From positions 248,001 to 312,000 of the forward strand of contig NZ_CP030034.1 in assembly GCF_006874625.1 (NCBI RefSeq): a DNA stretch of 64,000 bases, given 5' to 3'. The position numbers and the translations under genes are program-made. Shown piece by piece: positions 18,580-27,106 of this stretch (positions are counted from its first letter, which is position 1; each line of letters begins with the position of its first letter). Source of the stretch: Bdellovibrio sp. NC01. GTDB taxonomy: Bacteria > Bdellovibrionota > Bdellovibrionia > Bdellovibrionales > Bdellovibrionaceae. A model generated the notes under the pieces. The model worked only from the letters and a program-made list of their open reading frames with translations. It searched no databases and was not told the DNA's origin.

Positions 18580-19473
18580 GTGCTGAAGAAAATTTTCATC
18601 CTTTTTCTTTGTTTAGTTTCCATGGCTTGCACATCAAAAAAAGAGCTTGGAACAGAGGGTCGTCCCATTCAATTTGCACTCGTTCCAGGACAAGATTCTA
18701 CCGTTCTTATGGAGAATGGAAAAGTCCTAGAACAGTGGATTCATGCACAAACCGGCCTGTTCGTAAAAATGCAAGTTCCGACGAATTTTGTAGCGGTGGT
18801 GGAGGGTATGGGATCGCAGCGCGTAGATGTCGCGATTATGAATACTTTCGGTTACATCATGGCGCATGAAAAATATGGCGCAAACGCAAAACTGATTGGC
18901 GTGAATTTGGGCCGCTCGGAGTACTGGGGGCAGATCATTACCTCCGATCCTAAGATACAAAAAATTCAGGATTTGAATGGTAAAAAAATTGCCTTCGTCG
19001 ATCCGGCATCGACGTCAGGTTACTTGTTAGCTGCAAAACTTTTTAAAGATGAAAACATCAAGCCATCTGAAATTGTTTTCGCCGGCAAACACGACAGTGT
19101 TGTAACGATGGTGTATCAAGGGCGCATTGATGCAGGGGCTACGTATCACACGCCTGAAGAAAACGGTGTACCGCAAGATGCGCGACGTTTGGTGAAAGAA
19201 CAATTCCCAGATGTTTTCCAGAAAGTTCGCATCTTGAAATTAACAGGTCCGATCCCCAGTGATCCAGTTGTTTTCAGAAAAGATTTTCCGGCAGATTTAG
19301 AAAAGAAATTAACGTCGGCATTGAAGAGTTTCGGCTCAACTCCCGAGGGCGCTGTCGCCCTCAAGAAGTTGTATCACCTAACTGGTTTTAAAGACTGCGA
19401 TGACAAGGATTACGATTCTACTCGTAAAATCTTGCTTGATATGGGGAAAAACGTTCAAGACTTCGTGAAGTAG
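18580..19473 (+). CDS. PhnD-like substrate-binding lipoprotein
   Basis: This 297-residue periplasmic binding protein of the phosphate/phosphite/phosphonate type (PhnD-like) has a GTG start and the lipobox VSMAC (Cys 17). Family motifs include FALVPGQDS, VEGMGSQRVDVAIMNTFGYI, DLNGKKIAFVDPASTSGYLLAA and GRIDAGATYHT. The usual permease and ATPase genes are absent nearby. Instead it diverges, across about 120 nt, from the HPt/kinase/receiver operon whose kinase has a large periplasmic sensor. It may be a ligand-capturing partner of that kinase, or serve a transporter encoded elsewhere. Confidence 0.8.
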   Translation: MLKKIFILFLCLVSMACTSKKELGTEGRPIQFALVPGQDSTVLMENGKVLEQWIHAQTGLFVKMQVPTNFVAVVEGMGSQRVDVAIMNTFGYIMAHEKYGANAKLIGVNLGRSEYWGQIITSDPKIQKIQDLNGKKIAFVDPASTSGYLLAAKLFKDENIKPSEIVFAGKHDSVVTMVYQGRIDAGATYHTPEENGVPQDARRLVKEQFPDVFQKVRILKLTGPIPSDPVVFRKDFPADLEKKLTSALKSFGSTPEGAVALKKLYHLTGFKDCDDKDYDSTRKILLDMGKNVQDFVK

Positions 19474-19477
19474 CAGG

Positions 19478-20071
19478 CTAGTCACCGAAATTCATTGGGA
19501 AGCTGACACTAATCATGCCGACTTTGTTTTCCATTTTTTCGTCAAAGTCGGTGGCGACGGGGGCTTCTAATTTTGATTTGTCGTATTTGATCTGCATGTA
19601 TTCAACATTCAGACTGACAATAAAAATTTTAAAGCCAATACCTGCTTTCCAACCTTTACCTTCATCAAATTTGACATCGTAAGTGCCGTCTTGATCGGGA
19701 TCGAGCGTCGCATTGAAGACGTAACCACCCCAAGCACGCAAGCCAACAACGGGGAATTGAAAACCGAGAATACCCGCGTAAGCATTCGAAGTCGCATTGG
19801 CGCTATAGTCGTTTGACGAATCTTCGAATTTCACTTTGGACCACATGCCATCGGCCGCAAGGTAAAAAACACTTCCGAAGCTGACTCCTAGTTTTAAATC
19901 GATCCCACCACCATGCGTACTTCCTGTTGATGAAGAGAATGGAGAAGGCCATGTTGTTTCGTGGTCACCTTTTTCATAGAAGATACCTGGTTCAAGAAAA
20001 AGTCCCACTGCGTGTGACGGTGCTGCACAAAACAAAAAGCCTGCTGCGATAAGTAATTTAAGTTTGTTCAT
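19478..20071 (-). CDS. Outer-membrane beta-barrel protein
   Basis: This exported protein of about 197 residues has signal peptide MNKLKLLIAAGFLFCAAPSHA, then alternating amphipathic strands rich in Gly, Tyr and Phe, as in small outer-membrane barrels of the OmpA-like superfamily. GGAGGGAGGA sits directly before two consecutive ATG codons (20074 and 20071); the second gives the better spacing. It is convergent with the PhnD-like gene, with only 4 nt between the stops. No specific family is recognised. Confidence 0.65.
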   Translation of the reverse strand: MNKLKLLIAAGFLFCAAPSHAVGLFLEPGIFYEKGDHETTWPSPFSSSTGSTHGGGIDLKLGVSFGSVFYLAADGMWSKVKFEDSSNDYSANATSNAYAGILGFQFPVVGLRAWGGYVFNATLDPDQDGTYDVKFDEGKGWKAGIGFKIFIVSLNVEYMQIKYDKSKLEAPVATDFDEKMENKVGMISVSFPMNFGD

Positions 20072-20216
20072 CATTCCTCCCTCCCTGTGAAAGACATACT
20101 GCAAGTTTAAACCTCTACGACTTGGGAGGAGAGTGAAGCTCTGCAAAAGTGTTTATAATCATAATGGTAATTAGCGCCGTGTTGACTTTGGCCGAGCAAA
20201 CCGATTAGCTGCTTAT

Positions 20217-21503
20217 ATGGAAAAATTATATCAATCTGGCTTTGGAAATCATTTTTCGTCTGAATCTCGTCCTGGCACTTTGCCGTTGGACCAGAATTCT
20301 CCACAAAAAGCTCCGCACGGTCTTTATCCTGAACAGTTAAGCGGATCTGCTTTCACGGCTCCGCGTGCGCACAACTTATATGCGTGGTTGTATCGCCTGC
20401 GTCCTTCGGTCATGCATAAAGCATTTACGCCAATGAAAGATCTGACGGCGAAAACTTTCTTTAAGCCGCATTCGATTAATCCAAATCAAATGCGTTGGAA
20501 TCCACATCCAGAATTGAACGTGAAACAAAACTTCGTGCAAGGTATTCGTTGTGTTGTTGGGACTGGTAACAGCCACGAACAACGTGGTATTCAAGTGCAC
20601 TTGTATTCATTCACTGAAGGTATGGGCAAAACATATTTCATGAATGCGGATGGTGATTTCTTGTTTGTCGCACAAACTGGAAAATTAGAAATCAAAACAG
20701 AGCTTGGCATTCTAGAAGTTGAACCGGGTGAAATTGCCGTGGTTCCGCGCGGAATGAAATTTCAAGTCAATCCATTAAGCGGTGGCTGCAGTGGTTATAT
20801 CGGCGAAAACTTCGGTGCTCCTTTTCAGTTGCCAGAATTGGGACCGATCGGTGCGAACGGTCTTGCCCATCGCCGTCACTTCTTAGCACCAGTTGCTGCC
20901 TTTGAAGATCTTGAGGGTGATTTCGAATTAATCGGAAAATTTGCGGGAGAGTTGTGGCATGCTAAAATGGGTCACTCGCCACTTGATGTAGTTGCATGGC
21001 ATGGTAACTACGTACCGTACAAATATGATCTTCGTAAATTCAATACGATCAATACTGTTAGCTTCGATCATCCAGATCCTTCGATTTTCACTGTGTTGAC
21101 TTCACCAAGTGAAACTCCGGGAACTGCGAATGTTGATTTTGTGATTTTCCCACCACGTTGGATGGTTGCAGAACATACGTTCCGTCCTCCATATTTCCAT
21201 CGCAACTGCATGAGCGAATACATGGGCTTGATTTATGGCGTGTACGACGCAAAAACAAGCGGTGGCTTTATTCCTGGTGGTGGAAGCTTGCATAACTTCT
21301 ATGCGGCTCACGGTCCGGATTCAGACACGTTTGTCAAAGCAAGTGACGTTGAATTGAAGCCGCATAAGATCGATCAAACTATGGCGTTTATGTTCGAATC
21401 AAGAATGCCATATATGGTAACAGACTTCGCGATGTCGAAAGGATTTATCCAAGACGACTATCAAGACTGCTGGCAAAATTTTAAAAAGAATTTTAAGGCT
21501 TAA
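20217..21503 (+). CDS. hmgA: Homogentisate 1,2-dioxygenase
   Basis: This 428-residue non-haem Fe(II) dioxygenase opens the aromatic ring of homogentisate to give maleylacetoacetate. The N-terminus LYQSGFGNHFSSES, the cupin core and the metal-ligand region (FHRNCMSEYMG followed by FIPGGGSLHNFYAAHGPD) are those of the family, and the length is standard. Its product is the substrate of the GST at 1747, whose product is in turn hydrolysed by the FAH at 3823. Upstream there is no clear Shine-Dalgarno sequence. A strong UUCG-loop terminator follows. Confidence 0.96.
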   Translation: MEKLYQSGFGNHFSSESRPGTLPLDQNSPQKAPHGLYPEQLSGSAFTAPRAHNLYAWLYRLRPSVMHKAFTPMKDLTAKTFFKPHSINPNQMRWNPHPELNVKQNFVQGIRCVVGTGNSHEQRGIQVHLYSFTEGMGKTYFMNADGDFLFVAQTGKLEIKTELGILEVEPGEIAVVPRGMKFQVNPLSGGCSGYIGENFGAPFQLPELGPIGANGLAHRRHFLAPVAAFEDLEGDFELIGKFAGELWHAKMGHSPLDVVAWHGNYVPYKYDLRKFNTINTVSFDHPDPSIFTVLTSPSETPGTANVDFVIFPPRWMVAEHTFRPPYFHRNCMSEYMGLIYGVYDAKTSGGFIPGGGSLHNFYAAHGPDSDTFVKASDVELKPHKIDQTMAFMFESRMPYMVTDFAMSKGFIQDDYQDCWQNFKKNFKA

Positions 21504-21534
21504 AAAAAGGCTGTCTTCGGACAGCCTTTTTTTA
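21504..21534. terminator. Bidirectional terminator with UUCG tetraloop
   Basis: The stem AGGCTGTC/GACAGCCT (21508-21527) is closed by TTCG and flanked by A7 and T7. It lies between the convergent hmgA and ppx-like genes and can serve both strands. Confidence 0.93.
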
Positions 21535-21537
21535 TTT

Positions 21538-22530
21538 CTAGTGAAGATCTTTGTAAAGAAGGCCTTGGCCTAATGAGGCTTTTACCGTTTCCACTTCTTT
21601 AATGTCGAGAGCTTTCATATATCCCAAGACCAGGGCCAAATTTGTGACGTCAGTGATTTTATAATCACCTTGCAATTGTTGGTCGGTGAACTTTGCTTTT
21701 TCCGCTAAGGTGTTTGTCAAATCATCTTGAGAGAAGTGTTTTGCTTCTTTGTTGACTTGATTTTGCACGGATTCAGACAGAACTCCGCCGACACCGATCC
21801 AATAAGCTTTGGGTGCGTTAATTTTAAAATATGTGGGAACTTTGGTGTAAGCGTGATTTTTCGCTAACTGAACCGCAGCATCTTTGTTCGCACCCAGTGG
21901 ATTAGGCGACGGATTATTTTTTGGATCTTTGAATTGCAGTGTTTGCAAGACTTGGTTCTTGAATGTTACCGATGCCAGATCGCCTTTGTAGATTTCTGCT
22001 TTCTTTCCCGTCTGTGAATACATCTGCATTGAGCCACCGCCAATGTCCCACACAATCAGTTTTTTATCCTTTGCGGGATTGGCTTGGCTGATCGCTGAAA
22101 GGTAACCAAGTTCTGCTTCTTGGTTTTGTGTGATCACTATCACTGGGATCTTTAAAGACTTAGAAATTTCCTGTGCGACTTCTTGACCGTTCTTCGCAAC
22201 ACGGAACACCGATGTGGCAACCGCTTTAATCTTTGTGGGATGAAATTCATTCATCTTGCCGAGCATATTCTGCATTTGCGGAATTGCCGACCGAGTCATG
22301 TCAGCGGGAATAATTTGTTTGCCGGTTTTTTCCATGGCTTCATTGAACGCAAGCGGAAGGCGATTTTCAAACAGCACTTTTACGATTTTCTTTTGGCATA
22401 CGTCGACTTCGGCGACCAGACCTTTAGTGGTGCCTGATCCGATATCGATGCTCGCGCGATTTTCCTGACAGTTCTCTGCAAAAACAAAATGGAACGAGAA
22501 AAGAATTAAAAGTGACGTAATGATTTTCAT
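21538..22530 (-). CDS. Exported Ppx/GppA-type phosphatase
   Basis: This protein of the actin-like ATPase-fold Ppx/GppA family (exopolyphosphatase or pppGpp phosphohydrolase) is 330 residues from the ATG at 22530. The phosphate-binding motifs IDIGSGTTKG and WDIGGGSMQM are present, along with AVATSVFRVAKNG. Unusually, the N-terminus MKIITSLLILFSFHFVFA looks like a cleavable signal peptide with ENCQ after it, predicting a periplasmic enzyme; known family members are cytoplasmic. It lacks the C-terminal HD domain of long forms. The substrate could be extracellular or prey-derived polyphosphate, but that is inference. Confidence 0.82.
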   Translation of the reverse strand: MKIITSLLILFSFHFVFAENCQENRASIDIGSGTTKGLVAEVDVCQKKIVKVLFENRLPLAFNEAMEKTGKQIIPADMTRSAIPQMQNMLGKMNEFHPTKIKAVATSVFRVAKNGQEVAQEISKSLKIPVIVITQNQEAELGYLSAISQANPAKDKKLIVWDIGGGSMQMYSQTGKKAEIYKGDLASVTFKNQVLQTLQFKDPKNNPSPNPLGANKDAAVQLAKNHAYTKVPTYFKINAPKAYWIGVGGVLSESVQNQVNKEAKHFSQDDLTNTLAEKAKFTDQQLQGDYKITDVTNLALVLGYMKALDIKEVETVKASLGQGLLYKDLH

Positions 22531-22541
22531 CGTCCTAGAAT
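22512..22541 (+). promoter_or_regulatory. Candidate promoter giving a leaderless transcript
   Basis: GTGACG and TAGAAT are separated by 18 nt, and the ATG of the next gene lies 5 nt after the second box. Transcription from here would begin at or next to the start codon. That would explain why the gene lacks a ribosome-binding site. The site overlaps the signal-peptide codons of the divergent ppx-like gene. Confidence 0.3.
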
Positions 22542-22546
22542 AGGTT

Positions 22547-23233
22547 ATGAATTTAACGCCAGCAAGCACTCAACAACTCTTGGTCTTTGGATTGGTTCTT
22601 CTATGCGTCGTTGTTATGGTCTTGTCGGCTATCTATTATTCAAACCTTCGCCTGCTTGGCGATCCAAAAAAAGAAACGATTAAATCATTTGCGTTTATTG
22701 GAGTGTGGCTCGGTATCATCACTGTGCTTTCATTGACGGGTGCCATAAATCAATTGCCACAGTTGCTGTACCCTCTGGTGATGTTTTTTAGTTTTGTTAT
22801 TCCTATTTGGTTTGCGCTTTCCGATAAAGGCGCAAAAATTGCGCTGTCTGTTCCCCTGGCATTTCTTGTTGGATTTCACGTCTTTCGTTTGCCGATCAAC
22901 CTGATGCTGGATGTGTGGGTGGAAGATGGAATTCTTCCTAAAGCATATACATGGATCGGGATTAACTATGATGTGGTCACAGGTATGCTGGCGTTAATCT
23001 TTGCACCCTTGGCCAATCGTTATCGCTGGATTGCCTGGGGAATCAATATCGTGGGAATCGTTTTATTCTTTCATGTCCTTGGGATTGATTCAGTGTTGGG
23101 CATAACACAGATTAGCAAAGGTATGGATTCTCCATTTGTCTATCAATGGCCCTTCATTCTAGCAAACCCCATCGGAATCGGTGGGGTTGTTGCGGGTCAT
23201 ATTATTTTGACTCGAGCACTTCGTTATCATTGA
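22547..23233 (+). CDS. Polytopic membrane protein of unknown function
   Basis: The 228 residues carry about seven hydrophobic helices with few charges. The first helix begins near residue 10; short loops and conserved-looking polar spots (FRLPINLMLD, YQWPFILANPIG) fall between helices. I do not recognise a named family with confidence. No Shine-Dalgarno sequence is seen, and a promoter-like sequence ends 5 nt before the ATG. It overlaps the ends of the neighbouring minus-strand gene by 7 nt. Confidence 0.7.
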   Translation: MNLTPASTQQLLVFGLVLLCVVVMVLSAIYYSNLRLLGDPKKETIKSFAFIGVWLGIITVLSLTGAINQLPQLLYPLVMFFSFVIPIWFALSDKGAKIALSVPLAFLVGFHVFRLPINLMLDVWVEDGILPKAYTWIGINYDVVTGMLALIFAPLANRYRWIAWGINIVGIVLFFHVLGIDSVLGITQISKGMDSPFVYQWPFILANPIGIGGVVAGHIILTRALRYH

Positions 23234-23697
23234 AGTGACGTATTCGTACCCTTTAAGCACGCCACCTCAACTTGTGCCGGATCTATGAACAACATCACGT
23301 TGTGCGGATTGTGTCCTAAACTTACTAGGCTGATGCATTGATCAATGTGATCGTTAATTCTTTGTGCGTAAGCGGCTTGGCATTCAGCATCGGTTGGATT
23401 TGGGTTTCCGGGAATCACTTCTTTGCAAATTCTCCAGTTGGTAGTGCGCAATTCATCCGCGCGCGCTTTGATGGATTTTTGCAATGACTCTTTTTGTTTA
23501 TCAAGCTGACAGAGTTGTTTTGCGTAAGGTCTGATTTGACTATCTGGCCAGTCAACTACTTCGCGTAGCTTCGGAATATAAACGTTGTTAATCACAGAAT
23601 TTGTACAAGTTAGCATCGGCTGTGGCGATTCTGCTTTGGCGTGTTGGAAGGCAAGAACAATCATCGAAAAAAATAAGAAGAGTGCGAGGTTATTCAT
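23227..23697 (-). CDS. Small secreted Cys-containing protein, unknown
   Basis: This 156-residue exported protein has signal peptide MNNLALFLFFSMIVLAFQHAKA, and the mature part contains six Cys that could form disulfides (in MLTCTN, QLCQL, RICKEV, AECQAA, QCISL and VACLK). AAGGAG 6-7 nt upstream selects the ATG at 23697. The middle (about 60-90) is charged helix. No family is recognised. It overlaps the convergent membrane-protein gene by 7 nt at the stops. Confidence 0.65.
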   Translation of the reverse strand: MNNLALFLFFSMIVLAFQHAKAESPQPMLTCTNSVINNVYIPKLREVVDWPDSQIRPYAKQLCQLDKQKESLQKSIKARADELRTTNWRICKEVIPGNPNPTDAECQAAYAQRINDHIDQCISLVSLGHNPHNVMLFIDPAQVEVACLKGTNTSLQ

Positions 23698-23868
23698 GGG
23701 GAACTCCTTTACTTTATCGTGCGACAATCTGGGAAATTGTTAAGTCCAATTTATCAGATGTGGCTTAGCAGCGATTTGCTTGTTTGTTCGCAGAAGTCTT
23801 GTGCTGATTTGAACTTAGCCCGCAATTTACCTGATCCTAAATCTTGTTTAAGAACTTTGGAGGGATGC

Positions 23869-24663
23869 GTGGAAGAGGAATCAACGGAAAAGTTTGAGGT
23901 TTCCCGACGTGAAGCCTTAAAGATTGCAGCAACTGGGTTGCTTGCCAGTTTACCTATCGCGGGTATAGCAGAAAAAGCGGAAGCTGCGGTTACTAAATCA
24001 AAAGCAGCAACAACACCGACAAAGAAGCCAGTAAAAACCACTTACATATTTTTGAATAAACAAGAAGCGGCGTTCATTGAAGCTGCAACCGCAAGATTGA
24101 TTCCGGCTGATGAAAAATGGGGCGGAGCGATCGAAGCTGGAGTGCCAAACTACATCGACAAACAACTCGGTGGAAGTTGGGGCGCAGGTGAACGCCTTTA
24201 TCGTTCGGGGCCTTGGCAAGTAGGTACGAAAACTCAGGGTTATCAGTTGCCTTTTACTCCGGCAGAACTTTTCCGCACAGCTTTAAAGGCGCTCAATAAA
24301 CAAATGAAGACTCCGCTAAATAAAATGTCACCTGACCAACAAGATTCTTTTTTAAAGGAACTTGAAAAGGGCGGTGCCGATTTAGATGGAGTTCCGTCGG
24401 CAGTTTTCTTTTCGTCGTTGTTGCAACTAACGATGGAAGGATTTTTTTCTGATCCAGTCTATGGCGGTAACTACGACATGATTTCATGGCGCATGATTGG
24501 CTTTCCTGGAGCCTATGGAAGTTATTATGACGTCCTCGATAAACACGGAATCAAAATTGATCGTGCACCGATGAGTCTTGCTGAAGACTCTATGGGAAAA
24601 ATTCATCAACATTCCAATATTCCTGCAAGCCTTGGAACTGTGAAAGGTAAAGGTGGAAAATAA
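23869..24663 (+). CDS. Gluconate 2-dehydrogenase subunit 3 family protein, Tat-exported
   Basis: This small subunit of a membrane-associated flavin dehydrogenase has a twin-arginine signal, SRREALKIAATGLLASLP, after a short charged N-terminus. The rest matches the subunit-3 family (FLNKQEAAFIEAATARLIPADE, MEGFFSDPVYGGN..MISWRMIGFPG). The GTG at 23869 is chosen because GGAGG sits 5 nt upstream and it gives a normal Tat signal; the frame is open further upstream but lacks such a site. It overlaps the flavoprotein gene by 1 nt. Family knowledge implies the folded complex crosses the membrane using this signal. Confidence 0.87.
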   Translation: MEEESTEKFEVSRREALKIAATGLLASLPIAGIAEKAEAAVTKSKAATTPTKKPVKTTYIFLNKQEAAFIEAATARLIPADEKWGGAIEAGVPNYIDKQLGGSWGAGERLYRSGPWQVGTKTQGYQLPFTPAELFRTALKALNKQMKTPLNKMSPDQQDSFLKELEKGGADLDGVPSAVFFSSLLQLTMEGFFSDPVYGGNYDMISWRMIGFPGAYGSYYDVLDKHGIKIDRAPMSLAEDSMGKIHQHSNIPASLGTVKGKGGK

Positions 24664-26423
24664 TGGCCACGAAACTAAAACCCGTAGACGTTGTGACAAT
24701 TGGCGTGGGCATGACCGGCGGAATTCTTGGAAAGGAACTTGCGGCATTAGGCTTGAAAGTCGTGGGGCTTGAGCGTGGACCACACCTCGACACGGTTCCG
24801 GATTTTCAATCTCCAAATATGCATGATGAACTGCGCTTCGCCGTTCGCAAGGGCCTGATGCAGGACAATACCAAAGAGGCCATTACCGCGCGCAACTCTT
24901 TAGATCAAACGGCATTGCCGATTCGTCGCTGGGATAGCTTTCTTCCTGGCACGGGACTTGGCGGTGCGATGGTGCATTGGAATGGGCAGACGTATCGTTT
25001 TCAAGTCGCCGACTTCATTTATAAAAGTCATATTGAAAAACGTTATGGCAAAAACTTTTTAGATAAAGATTTGCAAATTCAAGATTGGGGTGTGACTTAC
25101 GATGAGCTTGAACCGCACTATGATCGTTTTGAATACCTGTGCGGTACAAGTGGTAAAGCTGGCAACATCAAAGGAAAAATTCAAGCAGGTGGTAATCCTT
25201 TTGAAGGGTGGCGCTCGCGTGAATATCCAACAGGGCCGATGAAAGAACACTATGCCGGTGCTTTATTCAGAAAAGCCACGAATGAGTTAGGCTTTCATCC
25301 TTTTCCACAGCCATCTTCCAATTTAAGTGCTCCGTATACAAATCCTGAAGGTTTGACGATGCAAACGTGTTCATTCTGTGGATTCTGTGAACGCTTTGGT
25401 TGCGAACACTTTGCGAAATCAAGTCCACAGACAATTATTTTGCCAGCGGCTTTGAAGATGTCGAATTATGAACTGCGTACCGGTTGCCAAGTTACGAAAA
25501 TTAACTTGGACAGTACCAAGAAGAAAGCGACAGGGGTTACCTACGTCGATGCTGCGGGAAGAGAGTTCGAGCAACCCGCAGATTTAGTTCTGTTGACTGC
25601 GTTTTCGTTAAACAACGTGCGTATGATGTTATTGTCAGGCATTGGTAAGCCGTACGATCCGAAAACGGGTGAAGGCGTTGTCGGTCGCAATTACGCGTAT
25701 CAAACGATGAGTGCAGGACAAATTTTCTATGATGAAAGCGTGAACATTAATCCTTTCATGGCTTCAGGATCGTCGGGAACTTTGATTGACGATTTCTCGG
25801 GTGATAATTTTGATCATGGTCCATTGAAGTTTATTGGTGGCGCTTATATTGGTGCGATCAATACCAACGGACGCCCGATTGAATATCGACCAACTCCGCC
25901 GGGTACACCGAAGTGGGGTGCGGATTGGAAGAAGGCAGTTGCGAAACATTATAATCACACCGTGAATTTAAATGGTCATGGCAGCTCGACAGCGTGTCGT
26001 CAGAATTATTTGGATTTAGATCCAACATACAAAGATGCCTGGGGTTTGCCATTATTGCGTATCACTTTTGATTTCCCAGATAATGATATTCGCATGGCTC
26101 AGCACATTGGTGCGCAGATGAAAAAAATCGGTGATGCCATGGGCGGCAAACAAGTGGCCGTGCAGCCTCGTCAAAAATCTTGGGACACGACAATTTATCA
26201 AACGACACATAACACGGGTGGCGCTGTCATGGGCACTGATCCAAATACAAGTGCCGTGAATCGCTATTTGCAAAGTTGGGATGTTTCAAATCTTTTCGTG
26301 GTTGGTGCATCAGCCTTCCCACAAAATGCTTGTTACAATCCGACCGGCACTGTCGGCGCATTAACTTATTGGGCTGCTGAAGCATTAAAAAAATATGTGA
26401 AGTCGCCTGGGGCGTTGGTGTAG
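24663..26423 (+). CDS. GMC family flavin dehydrogenase, large subunit
   Basis: This 586-residue FAD-dependent dehydrogenase is of the gluconate/2-keto-gluconate/sorbitol type. It has the N-terminal dinucleotide motif GVGMTGGILGKE, the substrate domain, HNTGGAVMG near the C-terminus with the likely catalytic His, and the closing NPTGTVGALTYWAAEAL. It has no export signal of its own, so it probably travels with the Tat-signal subunit encoded upstream. Electrons should pass to the dihaem cytochrome encoded 2 nt downstream. The true substrate (sugar, polyol or other alcohol) cannot be read from the sequence. The stop of the previous gene shares the A of its ATG. Confidence 0.92.
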   Translation: MATKLKPVDVVTIGVGMTGGILGKELAALGLKVVGLERGPHLDTVPDFQSPNMHDELRFAVRKGLMQDNTKEAITARNSLDQTALPIRRWDSFLPGTGLGGAMVHWNGQTYRFQVADFIYKSHIEKRYGKNFLDKDLQIQDWGVTYDELEPHYDRFEYLCGTSGKAGNIKGKIQAGGNPFEGWRSREYPTGPMKEHYAGALFRKATNELGFHPFPQPSSNLSAPYTNPEGLTMQTCSFCGFCERFGCEHFAKSSPQTIILPAALKMSNYELRTGCQVTKINLDSTKKKATGVTYVDAAGREFEQPADLVLLTAFSLNNVRMMLLSGIGKPYDPKTGEGVVGRNYAYQTMSAGQIFYDESVNINPFMASGSSGTLIDDFSGDNFDHGPLKFIGGAYIGAINTNGRPIEYRPTPPGTPKWGADWKKAVAKHYNHTVNLNGHGSSTACRQNYLDLDPTYKDAWGLPLLRITFDFPDNDIRMAQHIGAQMKKIGDAMGGKQVAVQPRQKSWDTTIYQTTHNTGGAVMGTDPNTSAVNRYLQSWDVSNLFVVGASAFPQNACYNPTGTVGALTYWAAEALKKYVKSPGALV

Positions 26424-26425
26424 TT

Positions 26426-27088
26426 ATGAAATTGATTATTAAATCTCTTATCATGATTTTATTTGCGGCAGGAGCTTACGCGGCTGATGAGCCTGATATG
26501 AAAGCGGGTGAAGACATTGCAATGAAAGGCACACCTGAAGGTGCGACGGCATGTTTTGCCTGTCATGGCACGCGCACTGAAGAAAATAAAACTGGATCGT
26601 TCCCAAGAATGGTCAATCAATCGCAGTATTATATTTTGCAACAGCTGAAAGATTATTCCAGCGGCGCACGCAATAACGCCGTGATGGGACCGATTGCAAA
26701 GGCATTAACGGATAAGGAAAAAGCAGATGTTGCTGCCTATTATGCAAAAATACTTTTTCCAACTCCAAAAGTAAAAAAGGCAGCAAGCGCAGTTCTTAAG
26801 CGTGGCGAAGAATTGGCGGTTGTCGGTGATCTAAAAATTCAGGTGCAAGCTTGCAACAACTGTCATGGACCCGGAGGAATGGGAATGGCGCCAGCGATTC
26901 CTGCAATAGCGGGACAACATGCAAATTATTTGGAAGCTCAGCTTAAAGCATGGAAAGATGGGCAACGCAAAAACAGCGCGGATCTGATGGGACCCATAGC
27001 AAAACGACTGTCAGATAAAGATATATCGGCGTTGGCTTTGTATTTTGAACAAGTGCAGATCAATGCGGGTAAAGCCGTAGCAAAATAG
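26426..27088 (+). CDS. Dihaem c-type cytochrome (cytochrome c4-like)
   Basis: This 220-residue periplasmic electron carrier has a signal peptide (about 1-20) and two class I cytochrome domains. The haem sites are C43-F-A-C46-H47 and C143-N-N-C146-H147. Each domain repeats a MGPIAKxLxDK segment that supplies the axial Met, showing internal duplication as in cytochrome c4. It lies 2 nt after the GMC subunit and is its likely electron acceptor, passing electrons towards a terminal oxidase such as the aa3 type at the start of the window (inference). Confidence 0.92.
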   Translation: MKLIIKSLIMILFAAGAYAADEPDMKAGEDIAMKGTPEGATACFACHGTRTEENKTGSFPRMVNQSQYYILQQLKDYSSGARNNAVMGPIAKALTDKEKADVAAYYAKILFPTPKVKKAASAVLKRGEELAVVGDLKIQVQACNNCHGPGGMGMAPAIPAIAGQHANYLEAQLKAWKDGQRKNSADLMGPIAKRLSDKDISALALYFEQVQINAGKAVAK

Positions 27089-27106
27089 AAACTGAAGGAG
27101 TGCATT

